64,000 bases of DNA from Adhaeribacter terrigena (GCF_016623615.1 NZ_JAEHFX010000003.1:186001-250000); one strand, 5' to 3'. Numbered from the stretch's first letter, positions 36,720 through 47,200 are shown. Numbers and translations are program-made. The notes: generated by a model not told the origin, from the sequence alone.

Positions 36720-36748
36720 GAAACGGTATTCTTTTCAAAGTAAAAAGT
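36720..36748 (-). repeat. TAGCG element upstream of accC
   Basis: GAAACGGTATTCTTTTC, then AAAGTAAAAAGT, in the 192-bp divergent gap between accC and the aminotransferase-like gene. The promoters should lie here too, but no clear -7 box was found. Confidence 0.55.
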
Positions 36749-36870
36749 AAAGGCTTGTATTAAGGTTGGAATTAGCTGAGATAAAGGTTAAATTTGCGCA
36801 CCATTTTGCCCTACATGCGTGATGCTGTATCGCAATTATCTAATTTCCAACATTTTAACCTGTATAGACA

Positions 36871-38109
36871 GTGGATATTTTTGAAAAGTTAGCGGCTAAC
36901 CGCGGTCCTTTGGGCAGTCACTCACATTATGCACACGGTTATTTTACTTTCCCGAAACTGGAAGGTGAAATTGCTCCTCGCATGAAATTCCGCGGAAAAG
37001 AAGTTTTGACTTGGAGCTTAAATAACTATCTGGGTTTAGCTAATCACCCGGAAGTGCGTAAAGTTGACGCGGAAGCTGCGGCAGAATACGGCATGGCTAC
37101 GCCTATGGGTGCCCGCATCATGTCAGGGAATACCAACCATCACGAAAAGCTGGAAGAAGACCTGGCCGAATTTGTAAGCAAACCAGCCGGCTTATTATTG
37201 AACTTCGGTTACCAGGGCGTACTCTCTATTATTGACGCGCTTTGCAATCGCCACGACGTAATTGTTTACGATGCAGAATCGCACGCCTGTATTATTGATG
37301 GGTTGCGTTTACACCAGGGCAAACGTTATGTGTACCAGCATAATGACATGGATAGCCTGGAAAAACAATTGGTTCGGGCTACAAAACTGGCTAATGAAAC
37401 CGGCGGCGGTATTTTAGTTATTACCGAAGGTGTGTTTGGCATGAGCGGTAACATTGGCGCGCTCGATAAAATCATTGCTTTAAAAGATAAATTCCAGTTC
37501 CGTTTATTCGTGGACGATGCGCATGGTTTTGGAACTATGGGTAAAACCGGTGCCGGGGTAGGTGAGCATTTAAATTGCCAGGATGGCATTGACGTTTACT
37601 TCTCTACATTCGCCAAATCGATGGCTTCTATCGGTGCGTTTGTGGCCGGGGAAGAATACGTGATCGATTACCTGCGCTACAACATGCGTTCGCAGATCTT
37701 TGCCAAATCTTTGCCGATGCCTTTGGTTATTGGTGCGCAGAAACGTCTGGATCTTTTAAAAACCCAGCCGCAACTGAAAGAACAGTTATGGACCGTGGTT
37801 AATGCCTTGCAAAGCGGCCTGCGTGAAAAAGGCTTTAACCTGGGCACCACTACTTCGCCGGTAACGCCGGTATTATTGGCTGGCCAGATCCCGGACGCTA
37901 CTGCTTTAACGCTTGATCTAAGAGAGAATTTCAATATTTTCTGCTCGATCGTGGTTTACCCGGTAGTGCCGAAAGACGTGATCATGCTGCGCCTGATCCC
38001 AACGGCTGCGCACACGCTGGACGATGTAAAAGAGACCATTGATGCTTTCGAGAAAATTGCAGCTAAATTAGATAAGGGTCTGTACTCGAAGACTGCCGTT
38101 ACCGCCTAA
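36871..38109 (+). CDS. Alpha-oxoamine synthase, serine palmitoyltransferase-like
   Basis: 412 aa from GTG 36871. Fold-type I PLP enzyme: H138 in DAESHACIIDG, DDAHGFGTMG (D215, H218), and PLP lysine K249 in FSTFAKSMASIGAF. The SPT/KBL/BioF family condenses an amino acid with an acyl-CoA. N-terminal RGPLGSHSHYAHGYF and the sequence as a whole fit the Bacteroidota serine palmitoyltransferase-type branch, for sphingolipids, or the related cysteate acyltransferase for capnine sulfonolipids; sequence reading cannot separate these. Glycine C-acetyltransferase is less likely. Confidence 0.85.
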   Translation: MDIFEKLAANRGPLGSHSHYAHGYFTFPKLEGEIAPRMKFRGKEVLTWSLNNYLGLANHPEVRKVDAEAAAEYGMATPMGARIMSGNTNHHEKLEEDLAEFVSKPAGLLLNFGYQGVLSIIDALCNRHDVIVYDAESHACIIDGLRLHQGKRYVYQHNDMDSLEKQLVRATKLANETGGGILVITEGVFGMSGNIGALDKIIALKDKFQFRLFVDDAHGFGTMGKTGAGVGEHLNCQDGIDVYFSTFAKSMASIGAFVAGEEYVIDYLRYNMRSQIFAKSLPMPLVIGAQKRLDLLKTQPQLKEQLWTVVNALQSGLREKGFNLGTTTSPVTPVLLAGQIPDATALTLDLRENFNIFCSIVVYPVVPKDVIMLRLIPTAAHTLDDVKETIDAFEKIAAKLDKGLYSKTAVTA

Positions 38110-38218
38110 AATAATTTGCTCATTTTAATAAAAAAAAAGTGCCTTATTTGCTTGTATTCATAATATATGTATATTAGAGCAATCAAATATTAATGTTTAA
38201 CCAATAACAAACGCACTA

Positions 38219-38485
38219 ATGAGCAAGAACAATTTTGGCCAAGTAAGAGACCTGATCATGGGTTTGGAAGCTGATTTCGAGAAATTCTACGATAAGCAAA
38301 ACTCTGCTGCCGGTACTCGTGTACGTAAAGGCATGCAAGACCTGAAAAATATGGCTCAGGAGATCAGAAAAGAGGTTCAGGATATGAAAAACAGCGCTGC
38401 TGGTACTGCTGCTGCCCCTGCTGCAAAAGCGAAAGCTGCTCCTAAAAAGGCTGCTGCTCCAGCTGCTAAAGGCGGTAAAAAGTAA
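38219..38485 (+). CDS. Histone H1-like DNA-binding protein
   Basis: 88 aa. A helical N-terminal half (residues 1-58, MSKNNFGQVRDLIMGLEADF and RVRKGMQDLKNMAQEIRKEV) is followed by an Ala/Lys/Pro-rich tail (AAPAAKAKAAPKKAAAPAAK). This is the layout of bacterial H1-like proteins such as chlamydial Hc1, which compact DNA. Codon choice in the tail is highly repetitive (GCTGCT). The upstream region is AT-rich and may hold a strong promoter. Terminator directly downstream. Confidence 0.85.
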   Translation: MSKNNFGQVRDLIMGLEADFEKFYDKQNSAAGTRVRKGMQDLKNMAQEIRKEVQDMKNSAAGTAAAPAAKAKAAPKKAAAPAAKGGKK

Positions 38486-38507
38486 TCATCACCTCATCTC
38501 ATTAAAC

Positions 38508-38542
38508 AGAAAAGGCGGTCTCGAAAGAAACCGCCTTTTTTG
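38508..38542 (+). terminator. Terminator after the histone H1-like gene
   Basis: AAAAGGCGGT (38510-38519) pairs with ACCGCCTTTT (38530-38539) with a following T-run. It also lies 22 bp from the tyrS stop (minus strand) and may serve both. Confidence 0.8.
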
Positions 38543-38563
38543 CTTTAAATGCCCTTGTGAAGC

Positions 38564-39868
38564 TTAATTTACCGATATCAGGAAATAATTTTTCTTTCCT
38601 TTCTGAACCACCAAATATTTATTTTGCAGCAATTCGTATTCTAAAGTGGCCTCTGCGTTTTGTACTTTTTCACGATTGATGCTTACGCCGTTCTCCGCGA
38701 TCATGCGCTTGGCTTCGCCTTTGCTTTTGAAAATAATGCCGTTTGAAGCTGTTGCCAGCAGGTCGCTTACGGTTGGCGTAGCCTCGTAATCGGTACGGGA
38801 AATTGCAATTTGCGGCACGCCTTCAAAAACCGAAAGCAGTGTGGCTTCGTTCAGGCTTTTCAACGTGTTGATATCGCCTTTGCCGAATAAAACTTCCGAA
38901 GCATCTACGGCACTCTGATAATCTAAAGCGGAATGCACGCGCGTGGTGACGTCTTTGGCTAAGGCCTTTTGTAACACACGTAAATGCGGCGCTTCTTTGT
39001 GCTCGCCGGTTATGGCTTCAATTTCTTCTTTGGAAAGCAGCGTGTAAACTTTGATCAGTTTTTCGGCTTCTTCGTCGCTTAAGTTCAGCCAGAACTGGTA
39101 GAATTTGTACGGCGAAGTCATTTCCGGATTCAGCCAGATGTTACCGCCTTCCGATTTACCGAATTTGGTGCCGTCTGATTTCGTAACCAGGTTGCCGGTA
39201 AGTGCAAAGGCTTTGCCGCCGTCCATTCTGCGGATCAGCTCGGTGCCGGTGGTGATATTGCCCCACTGGTCGGAGGCGCCCATTTGCAGTTTTACGTTTT
39301 TGTTTTTGTACAAGTGGTAAAAGTCGTAACCCTGCAAAAGCTGGTAGGTAAATTCTGTGTAGGAGAGGCCGGAAGCCGGACCATCTTCTTCGCTGGCCGT
39401 GATGCGTTTTTTAACCGAATCTTTGGCCATCATGTAGTTTACCGTCAGGTGTTTGCCTACGTCGCGGAGGAAACCTAAAAAAGAGAAATCCTTGAACCAG
39501 TCGTAGTTGTTTACCATTTCGGCGGCATTTTTACTGGCTTCAAAATCGAGGAATTTCTCGAGTTGCTTGCGGATGCCTTCCTGGTTGGCGCGCAGGGTTT
39601 CTTCGTTCAGGAAGCTGCGTTCGGCCGCTTTGCCGCTTGGGTCGCCGATCATACCGGTGGCGCCGCCTACCAAAGCCATGGGTTTATGGCCGGCGCGCTG
39701 CAAATGCACCAGTAACATAATGGTAGCCAGGTTTCCGATGTGCAACGATTCGGCGGTCGGGTCGAAGCCGATGTAGCCGGTTACCATTTCGCTTTTCAGT
39801 AATTCATCGGTGCCGGGCATGGCGTCGAAATACATGCCGCGCCATTTCAATTCTTCTATAAAATCCAT
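38564..39868 (-). CDS. tyrS: Tyrosyl-tRNA synthetase
   Basis: 434 aa from ATG 39868 ([20 protein letters not shown]). Class I synthetase: HIGN at residues 43-46 (HIGH motif), [24 protein letters not shown], and KFGKS (KMSKS equivalent) in [12 protein letters not shown]. The C-terminal S4 RNA-binding domain is present ([20 protein letters not shown]). The reading frame runs back to 39967, but that part covers simple repeats and a TAGCG element and is not protein-like. Charges tRNA-Tyr. Confidence 0.95.
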   Translation of the reverse strand: MDFIEELKWRGMYFDAMPGTDELLKSEMVTGYIGFDPTAESLHIGNLATIMLLVHLQRAGHKPMALVGGATGMIGDPSGKAAERSFLNEETLRANQEGIRKQLEKFLDFEASKNAAEMVNNYDWFKDFSFLGFLRDVGKHLTVNYMMAKDSVKKRITASEEDGPASGLSYTEFTYQLLQGYDFYHLYKNKNVKLQMGASDQWGNITTGTELIRRMDGGKAFALTGNLVTKSDGTKFGKSEGGNIWLNPEMTSPYKFYQFWLNLSDEEAEKLIKVYTLLSKEEIEAITGEHKEAPHLRVLQKALAKDVTTRVHSALDYQSAVDASEVLFGKGDINTLKSLNEATLLSVFEGVPQIAISRTDYEATPTVSDLLATASNGIIFKSKGEAKRMIAENGVSINREKVQNAEATLEYELLQNKYLVVQKGKKNYFLISVN

Positions 39869-39884
39869 TTTTTTTCGATTGTTC

Positions 39885-39951
39885 GTAGGTTCGAGGTTCG
39901 TAGGTTCGACTTTTTGGCCGTAAAAGCATAGCGTTTTGGCCAAGGTTCGAA
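39885..39951. repeat. Tandem 15-bp words and a TAGCG element upstream of tyrS
   Basis: GTTCGTAGGTTCGAG/C is present twice in tandem, ending in a forward TAGCG element at 39908-39937 (GACTTTTTGGCC, then GTAAAAGCATAGCGTTTT). AGGTTCGAACG follows it. The 177-bp gap to the next gene should also hold the tyrS promoter. Confidence 0.65.
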
Positions 39952-40045
39952 CGCAATTATCCGGCAAAGATATTAGTCTTCGCTTGTTCCTTCATTATAG
40001 TTGCGGTAATTTTGTTCACTTCAGATTAAATTGAATGTAAACTAA

Positions 40046-40498
40046 ATGACTTTAAGAAATAAATGTGGACTGATTTCATTACTAGTAGGGCTTCCTTTTG
40101 GATTGGCTGCACTTTTTATTTCTCTGTATTTTTTGGCTATAGTTACTGGCGGAGGATTGCCTTTAATGGGGACTTTAGCAGTTTACTTGGATTCTATTAT
40201 AGGTTTATTTTTAGTATTTCCGATTATGCTTTGGATTAGTGGAAATATTATGGTTCATGATATTTTAGATAAAAAAACTAAATGGAATATCGCTTTGAAA
40301 TATTCAACTATAATAAATTCGATTATTTGGTTAGTTTTTTTGATTATATTTTTATACAGAAATTATCATTCTGGACACTTATTGAGTGGATTTATTTTTA
40401 TTTTAGTTCTTTCCTTAATTTCAATATTAGGCACTCTTTTAACTTATAGCTTAATAGTTTATTTCTTGGTGAAAAAAAGAATTCATATTAATACTTAA
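40046..40498 (+). CDS. Orphan AT-rich membrane protein
   Basis: 150 aa with four strongly hydrophobic segments (about residues 10-34, 43-66, 84-106, 115-143) and a basic C-terminus KKRIHINT. I do not recognise a family. Base composition is clearly more AT-rich than all neighbours (Ile and Leu codons mostly ATT, TTA), which suggests recent gain or relaxed selection. It starts 178 bp from the divergent tyrS and is followed by a reverse TAGCG element at 40506-40535. Coding status rests on the length of the frame and the regular membrane topology. Confidence 0.65.
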   Translation: MTLRNKCGLISLLVGLPFGLAALFISLYFLAIVTGGGLPLMGTLAVYLDSIIGLFLVFPIMLWISGNIMVHDILDKKTKWNIALKYSTIINSIIWLVFLIIFLYRNYHSGHLLSGFIFILVLSLISILGTLLTYSLIVYFLVKKRIHINT

Positions 40499-40505
40499 TC
40501 GTTTT

Positions 40506-40576
40506 AAAAACGCTATCCTTTTCCGCCCAAAAAACCATTTCCAAATCTTCAAATTTCCAAATCTTCAAATTTAAAA
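40506..40576. repeat. TAGCG element and tandem TTCCAAATCTTCAAA words upstream of holA
   Basis: Reverse element 40506-40535 (AAAAACGCTATCCTTTTCC, then GCCCAAAAAACC). Then TTTCCAAATCTTCAAA is repeated twice up to the holA start. A related CAAATCTTCAAA word occurs at 56259-56270 next to another such element. Confidence 0.65.
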
Positions 40577-40577
40577 A

Positions 40578-41627
40578 ATGGCCGCTCTTACCGCCGACGA
40601 AATATTACAGAAGTTAAAGCAAAACCAATACGCGCCGGTTTATTTCCTGCAGGGCGAAGAACCGTATTACATCGATCTGATCTCGGATTACATCGAGAAA
40701 AATGCGCTTTCTGAAATGGATAAGGGTTTCAACCAGGTGGTGCTGTACGGTAAAGATACCGATGTGCTGACCATTCTGAGCCAGGCCAAACGCTACCCCA
40801 TGATGGCCGAACGCAGCGTGGTGATTGTAAAAGAAGCGCAAAGCATTCCGGATATTGAAAAGGAGAACGGCATCAAAGCGCTGGAAGCGTATCTGCAGAA
40901 TCCTTTGCCGAGCACGGTGCTGGTGTTTGCGTTCAAGCATAAAAGCCTGGATGGCCGCAAATCGCTGAGCAAAACCATGAGCAAGCATGCGGTGATGCTC
41001 ACCACCAAAAAACTCTACGACAACCAGATCCCGGCGTGGATCAACAATTACATCAAAGAGAAAAAGCTGCAGATCAGTCCCAAAGCGGTGCAGATGCTGG
41101 CCGAATACATTGGCTCGGATCTTTCGCGGCAGGCGAATGAAATCGATAAGCTGACCATTAATTTAAAAGAAGGGCAGACGATCGATGAAAAACTGGTGCA
41201 GGAAAACATCGGGATCAGCAAGGATTTTAACATTTTCGAGCTGCAGTCGGCGCTGATAAACGGCGATGCTTTGAAAGCCAACCGCATCATCAATTATTTC
41301 GAAGCGAACCCCAAAGCCAACCCGGTAATTCCGAATCTGAGTTTGCTTTTCGGTTTTTTCAGCAAGGTGCTTACCGGTTTTTTTGCCGAAGATAAAAGCG
41401 ATGGCGGCATTGCCAAAGCGCTGGGCGTGAATGCTTTTTTTGCCAAAGATTACCTGAATGCGATGCGCACCTTCGGCTACCCGAGAACCAAACAGATCAT
41501 TCATTTTATTCGCGTAGCCGATCTGCAAAGCAAAGGCATTGAAGGTGGCAACATGACCGATGCCGATATTCTGAAAGAGCTGGTTTTTAAAATTCTGCAT
41601 CCGGTGCCGGAAGTTCAGGAAATATAG
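40578..41627 (+). CDS. holA: DNA polymerase III delta subunit
   Basis: 349 aa. AAA+-like clamp-loader subunit: PVYFLQGEEPYYIDLISDYI at the N-terminus, QAKRYPMMAERSVVIVKEAQ, SPKAVQMLAEYIGSDLSRQA NEIDKL-type region in the middle (conserved LSRQANEIDKL), and a helical collar domain at the C-terminus. It opens the beta clamp during loading. ATG 40578 fits the family start. It has its own terminator at 41671-41706. Confidence 0.93.
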   Translation: MAALTADEILQKLKQNQYAPVYFLQGEEPYYIDLISDYIEKNALSEMDKGFNQVVLYGKDTDVLTILSQAKRYPMMAERSVVIVKEAQSIPDIEKENGIKALEAYLQNPLPSTVLVFAFKHKSLDGRKSLSKTMSKHAVMLTTKKLYDNQIPAWINNYIKEKKLQISPKAVQMLAEYIGSDLSRQANEIDKLTINLKEGQTIDEKLVQENIGISKDFNIFELQSALINGDALKANRIINYFEANPKANPVIPNLSLLFGFFSKVLTGFFAEDKSDGGIAKALGVNAFFAKDYLNAMRTFGYPRTKQIIHFIRVADLQSKGIEGGNMTDADILKELVFKILHPVPEVQEI

Positions 41628-41956
41628 TTGCCACTTTTCCTGCCGGGAACCATAGCGTTTTTCCGATATAAACCTTCCAGGTCTTTGAGACCTGGAAGGT
41701 TTTTTTCTTGCTGCGAATTTTTCGGCTGGAAATCATAGCGTTTCCAGAAGAAAAATGCAGCCTTGAGTTTAAACCTTACGCTACTTTTATTTATATGACT
41801 TTTCAGGCCTGAAAAGATAGCGTTTCCCGGATCGAAGCGATCTGAAAAATAACATCCTAACGAGGTCGTTCGGAAGCGGGCATTTTGCGGAAAAGGTAAG
41901 GATTAGGCTTCCTGCTTTCAGGGATTTTATTAATTTTGATTTTTAATCCTGAAGTA
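41628..41956 (+). repeat. holA-to-receptor gap: three TAGCG elements and a terminator
   Basis: Forward elements at 41632-41662, 41715-41745 and 41797-41827 (each with ATAGCGTTT). Between the first two, AACCTTCCAGGTC (41671-41683) pairs exactly with GACCTGGAAGGTT (41689-41701), followed by TTTTTT, which is the holA terminator. A -7 box is annotated separately at 41931. No gene is present. Confidence 0.8.
41931..41938 (+). promoter_or_regulatory. Promoter -7 box of the envelope operon
   Basis: TAATTTTG exactly fits TAnnTTTG, 18 bp before ATG 41957. The TTG at 41936 that would lengthen the receptor by seven codons is part of this box. Confidence 0.55.
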
Positions 41957-44236
41957 ATGCTACTTAAAAACATTTGGTTTCGTTGCCTTTTCCTTTTCTG
42001 TTTAGTAAGCGGCCCGGCTGCCTGGGCACAAACCGCCGAAGTCCGTGGATTTCTTTACAATGAAAAAAACGGGGAACCCATTATTTACAGCAACGTGCTG
42101 CTTTTTAGCGGCAGTAAGCTCGTACAGGGTGCTCAGACCGACGTGAATGGCTATTTTTCCATCACCCGCGTTCAGCCGGGCAATTATATGCTGGTGCCGC
42201 GCGCCATGGGTTTCGATTCGCTGCAAATGCCGATCACGCTAAAATCCGGTGAGATCATAACCCAGAAACTGTACCTGAAAGCTGCTGATGTGGTTTTAAA
42301 AGAAGTGCAGGTGAGCGCCAGCCGTGCCGAGAAAAAAACGACCGTGAATGTGGCCGTTGAAAAGATCACGCCGCGCGAAATTACGTCCCTGCCCAGCATT
42401 GGTGGGGAACCCGATCTGGCGCAGTACCTGCAAACTGTGCCCGGCGTGGTTTCTACCGGCGACCAGGGCGGGCAGCTTTACATCCGGGGTGGTACGCCAA
42501 TCCAGACCTTGTTCCTGATGGATGGCATGATCATTTACAACCCGTTCCATAGCATTGGTTTGTTTTCCGTTTTCGATACCGATATTCTGCGCAACGTGGA
42601 AGTGTATACCGGTGGTTTCAATGCCGAATACGGCGGCCGGACCTCGGCTGTAATGGATGTGACCACCCGCGACGGGAACCGGAAAAAATTCGGTGGCGTA
42701 TTTTCGGCCAACCCATTCACTTCTAAACTGGTGCTGGAAGGGCCGTTCTCGAAACCAAAAGATGGCGTGAGCAATTCTTCGTTCATTCTCAGCGGCCGGA
42801 CTTCTTACCTGGAGCAAACTTCCAAAACTTTGTATAGCTACGCCGATTCCAGCGGGCTGCCTTATAATTTTACCGATCTCTACGGCAAGGTTTCCTTCAA
42901 TTCCAAGAACGGCAACAAAATGAACGTATTCGGTTTTAATTTTAACGACCGGGTAAACCTGGCACAGAAATCGGCCGTTGCCTGGGACTCTTACGGTTTT
43001 GGTACCGATTTTATCATACTTCCCTCTTCGGCTTCCATGATGATCCACGGCTTGTTTGCTTATTCGAACTACGACATTGCCATTACCGAACCAAGCGGAC
43101 AACCGCGAAACAGCAAGATCAATGGCTTTAACCTGGGGCTGGATTTTACTTATTTCATTAACCAGAACGAACTGAAATACGGAATTACGGTGATCGGTAA
43201 TAAAACTGACTTTGTAGCCGAAACGCCTACCGGCGTTGCCCTGAACGAGGAACAGAACAATACCGAAATGGCCGGTTTTGTAAAATATCGCCTGGTGAAA
43301 GACCTTTTTGTGCTGGAACCGAGTTTCCGTTTGCATTATTACGCTTCGCTGGCGCAAATGTCGCCGGAGCCGCGTTTGGGTTTTAAATACAATATTTCGG
43401 AAAAATTACGTTTCAAATTTGCCGGTGGCTTTTTCAGCCAGAACTTTTTATCTACCCGTTCCGACCGCGACGTCGTGAATTTATTTGCCGGTTTCTTATC
43501 GTCGCCCGAATCGTTGAAAGATGCTGAAGGCAATGCGGTTGAGAACCCGTTGCAGAAGTCGCGCCACGCCATGTTTGGCTTGGAATACGACCTTACCCAA
43601 AATATAACCGTAAACGTGGAGCCTTACGTGAAAGACTTCAACCAGTTAGTAAACATAAACAGCAACCGCATTTTTACCGAAGATGCGCCTTACCTGGTAG
43701 AAACCGGTTTTGCAAAGGGTATAGATTTTGCAGTGAAATACGAAGGCAGCAGCGCCATGCTACAGGCCGCGTATTCCTTAGCCAAAGTAGACCGCACCTT
43801 TGGCAAAGCCACGTACCCGACTAACTTCGACCGCCGCCACAATGCCAATATTTTAGGCACTTACATGTTTGGCGAAGAAAAGGCGTTTGAAGTAAGCGCC
43901 CGCTGGAATTTAGGTTCCGGTTTCCCGTTTACGCCCACACAGGGCTTTTACGAACGCAACCTGAACGGCGGCATCGATACGGATCTTACCACCGAAAACG
44001 GAGAACTTGGTATTCTGTACGGCGAAATAAATTCGAAACGGCTGCCTTATTACCACCGGCTCGATATTTCGGCCAAACGCACTTTTAAGCTTAAAAACGC
44101 TACCGTTTTAGAGATCAATGCTGATATAGTGAATGTTTACAACCGCAAAAATATTTTTTACTTCGACCGCGTTACTTCGCAGCGCGTGGACCAGTTGCCA
44201 ATTCTGCCAAGTGTAGGTTTAAGATTAAAATTCTAA
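41957..44236 (+). CDS. TonB-dependent receptor
   Basis: 759 aa from ATG 41957. Signal peptide (MLLKNIWFRCLFLFCLVSGP, cut after AWAQ), a CarboxypepD_reg-like domain (EVRGFLYNEKNGEPIIYSNV to about residue 95), a plug (PSIGGEPDLAQYLQTVPGVV, then GGQLYIRGGTPIQTLFLMDG) and a 22-strand-type barrel ending LRLKF. It is an outer-membrane active importer powered by TonB. First gene of a run of seven: the next starts 1 bp after its stop. The ligand is unknown. Confidence 0.9.
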   Translation: MLLKNIWFRCLFLFCLVSGPAAWAQTAEVRGFLYNEKNGEPIIYSNVLLFSGSKLVQGAQTDVNGYFSITRVQPGNYMLVPRAMGFDSLQMPITLKSGEIITQKLYLKAADVVLKEVQVSASRAEKKTTVNVAVEKITPREITSLPSIGGEPDLAQYLQTVPGVVSTGDQGGQLYIRGGTPIQTLFLMDGMIIYNPFHSIGLFSVFDTDILRNVEVYTGGFNAEYGGRTSAVMDVTTRDGNRKKFGGVFSANPFTSKLVLEGPFSKPKDGVSNSSFILSGRTSYLEQTSKTLYSYADSSGLPYNFTDLYGKVSFNSKNGNKMNVFGFNFNDRVNLAQKSAVAWDSYGFGTDFIILPSSASMMIHGLFAYSNYDIAITEPSGQPRNSKINGFNLGLDFTYFINQNELKYGITVIGNKTDFVAETPTGVALNEEQNNTEMAGFVKYRLVKDLFVLEPSFRLHYYASLAQMSPEPRLGFKYNISEKLRFKFAGGFFSQNFLSTRSDRDVVNLFAGFLSSPESLKDAEGNAVENPLQKSRHAMFGLEYDLTQNITVNVEPYVKDFNQLVNINSNRIFTEDAPYLVETGFAKGIDFAVKYEGSSAMLQAAYSLAKVDRTFGKATYPTNFDRRHNANILGTYMFGEEKAFEVSARWNLGSGFPFTPTQGFYERNLNGGIDTDLTTENGELGILYGEINSKRLPYYHRLDISAKRTFKLKNATVLEINADIVNVYNRKNIFYFDRVTSQRVDQLPILPSVGLRLKF

Positions 44237-44237
44237 T

Positions 44238-47200
44238 ATGAAGTTATACCAGAAAATTATCCTTTCTTCTGCTTTGCTGGGTGGTGCCGCCCCGTTTGCC
44301 GAAGCGCAGCACACCCAGGTTTTTACCAACGATGAACGTTACCTGCACGAAGGCCTCGAACTCTTCGACCGTGAAAAATATGGGGCTGCTCAGGAAGCTT
44401 TCGCCAAATATATCAGCCTGATCGGCGACGATACCAAAACCATTGACGCGCAGTATTATTACGCCGTTAGCGGTTTGTACCTGCTTCATCCGGATGCTGA
44501 AAAACTGATCCTGAATTTTGCCACCAAATACCCGACGCACCCTAAAGCCGGCCTGGCTTATTACCAGTTGGGTTTATTTTATTTCGATAAAAAGAACTAC
44601 AACAAGGTGATCGAGTACCTGGAAAAAGTACCGAAAGAAAACCTGGACGAAGAGCAAAAGCACGAAGCGGAATTCAAGCAGGCCTACGCGTATTTTGCCG
44701 AAAAGAAATTCGATAAAGCCAAGCCTTTGTTCGACCGCAATAAAGGCGGTTCGCGCAAATATGCCTATGCATCGAGCTATTACGCCGGTTACATTGCCCT
44801 GCGCAACGGCGATTATGCCAGCGCTAAAACCGACTTGCGTACCGCCGAACAGAACGAAGCGTACCGCGCCGTGGTGCCTTACCTGCTAACCCAGATCCTT
44901 TACAAAGAAGGCAGCCTTGACGAAGTGATCTCTTACGGCGAAAAAGTGCTGGCCCAGAAACCGGTTCCCCAAAATGCCGATGAGATCGAGCTTTTGATAG
45001 GTGATGCTTATTTTAAGAAGAACGATTTTAAGAACGCTGCCAAATATTTCAACGCTTATGCCAAAGGCCGGAAAAATATTGAGAACGGCGTGCAGTATAA
45101 GATCGCTTATGCCAATTACAAAACCGAAGATTATAAAGCGGCAATCGTAAACTTTAAGGATGTGGCTTTGCAGAAAGATTCTTTGGGGCAGAATGCGGCG
45201 TATCATCTGGGCTTGAGCTACCTGAAAGATAACAACAAGCAATACGCTCTGACGGCTTTTAACCAGGCCCGCATCCAGGAATTCGATAAACCGGTTACGG
45301 AAGCGGCTTCTATAAAATATGCACAGCTTAATTACGAAACCGGTAATTTCCGGGAAGTGATCAATTCGCTTTCAGATTTCAATAAGAAGTTCCCGAACTC
45401 GAAAATGGGAAATGAAGCCGATGATATTCTGAGTGAATCTTACCTGAATTCGAACAATTACCTGGAAGCGATCCGCCACATTGAAAAACTAAGTAACCGT
45501 TCGCCCCGGATCAACGAAACGTATCAGCGCGTAACCTATTACCAGGCGGTAAATTATTTCAACGATAGTAAATTCCAGGAAGCAGTTGCTTTGCTCGACA
45601 AATCTTTGGAGCATAATTACGACCCGGAGATCCGCGCGGCCAGCTATTTCCTGAAAGGCGAAGCTTATTCCATTGCCCAGCGCTGGGACGATGCTGCCAA
45701 TAGTTACGCGGCCGTTTTCCGGACAAGTAATGCCAACAAAACCGATTACTACGTGAAGTCGCGTTACGGAATTGGGTATGCGTATTACAACAATAAGCAG
45801 TACGACAAAGCGCAAACGCATTTTAAAGCTTATATTAACGATAATTCCGTTCGGGATAATAACCCGAACCTGATGGACGCTACCATGCGCCTGGGGGATA
45901 CTTATTACGTGGAGAAAGATTATAAGCAGGCCCTGAATCTGTACGACAAAGTGTTGGCTTCCAATTCTCCGGATAAGGATTACGTGTATTTCCAGAAAGG
46001 CGTAGTGCTGGGTTTAATGGGCCGGAAAGAAGAGGCTGCCAAAAACCTGCAATCTCTGGTTAATAATTTCCCGAAATCGCGTTATGCCGACGATGCAACG
46101 TATCAGAAAGCGGTGCTTGATTTTGAGAACGGAAACTATGCGCCGGCCATTTCCGGTTTCACCAACCTGATCGATAACCGTCCGCAAAGCTCGCTGATCC
46201 CGAATGCGATCCAGAAGCGGGGGGTGGCTTATGTAAACCTTCGAAAGTACGACGAAGCGATTGCCGATTTTAAAAAGGTGCTCGACAATTATCCGAATTC
46301 CAAGGTAGCTAACAGTACGCTTTACTCGTTGCAGGAAGCCCTGAACTCGCAAAACCGCAGCGAAGAATTTGATGCCTACCTGGCTAAATTCAAGTCGGCT
46401 AACCCAGCCAGCGAAGCCCTGGAAAGCGTTGAGTTCGAAGCAGCTAAAAACCTGTACTTCAAGGAAAATTACAAGTCTGCGATCCCGAAATTTGAAGCGT
46501 ATCTGAAATCTTATGGCAACAGCGTACTGGCGGTAGATGCCCGTTATTTCCTGGCTGATTCTTACCTGCGCACCGGCGATAAAGCCACTGCCCTTAAAAA
46601 ACTGAAAGAAGTGGTGGCCGAAAACCGGACCGAATACGTGAGCAAGGCCATTGCCAAAGTAGCTGACCTGGAATTCGAGAATAAGAACTACAGCGAATCG
46701 CTGAAGTACTACAGCCGCCTGCGCGATATTTCTTCGAGCCGCCGCGAGCAGGCAAACGCTATGCTTGGCATGTTGAAAAGTTATTACCAGGCTACCGATT
46801 ATGAGAACACCCGCAAAGTTGCCAACGACCTGCTCAATACCGGTAACGCGACGCTGAATGCTACCAATACCGCGCTGCTGTATAAAGGAAAAGCTTCGTA
46901 TGCGCAGGGTAATATGGAAAACGCTTTAACCGAGCTGAAAGCGGCCTTAACGGCAACCGACGAGAACGGCGCCGAAGCCCAATACCTGATCGCCGAGATC
47001 CTGAACAAGCAGAAACGCTACAAGGAATCTACCGATGCGGCTTATAAAATGACGGAGAACTATGCCAACTACGAATACTGGTTAGGCCGTGCCTTCATTA
47101 TTATTGCTGATAACTATGCCGCGCAGGGCGAAAATTTCCAGGCGCGGGCTACGCTTAATTCCATTATCGAGAACTCTCCTTTTAAAGAAGTGCAGGACCT

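Noticed and set aside
39869-39967. N-terminal extension of tyrS to an ATG at 39967
   Set aside because: The extra 33 codons are encoded by simple repeats and a TAGCG element; the conserved protein begins at MDFIEEL.
42296-43357. 353-aa open frame on the minus strand inside the TonB receptor gene
   Set aside because: It is fully antisense to a well-supported receptor with signal peptide, plug and barrel, its residues are rich in His/Arg/Gly as expected of a shadow frame, and no family is recognisable.
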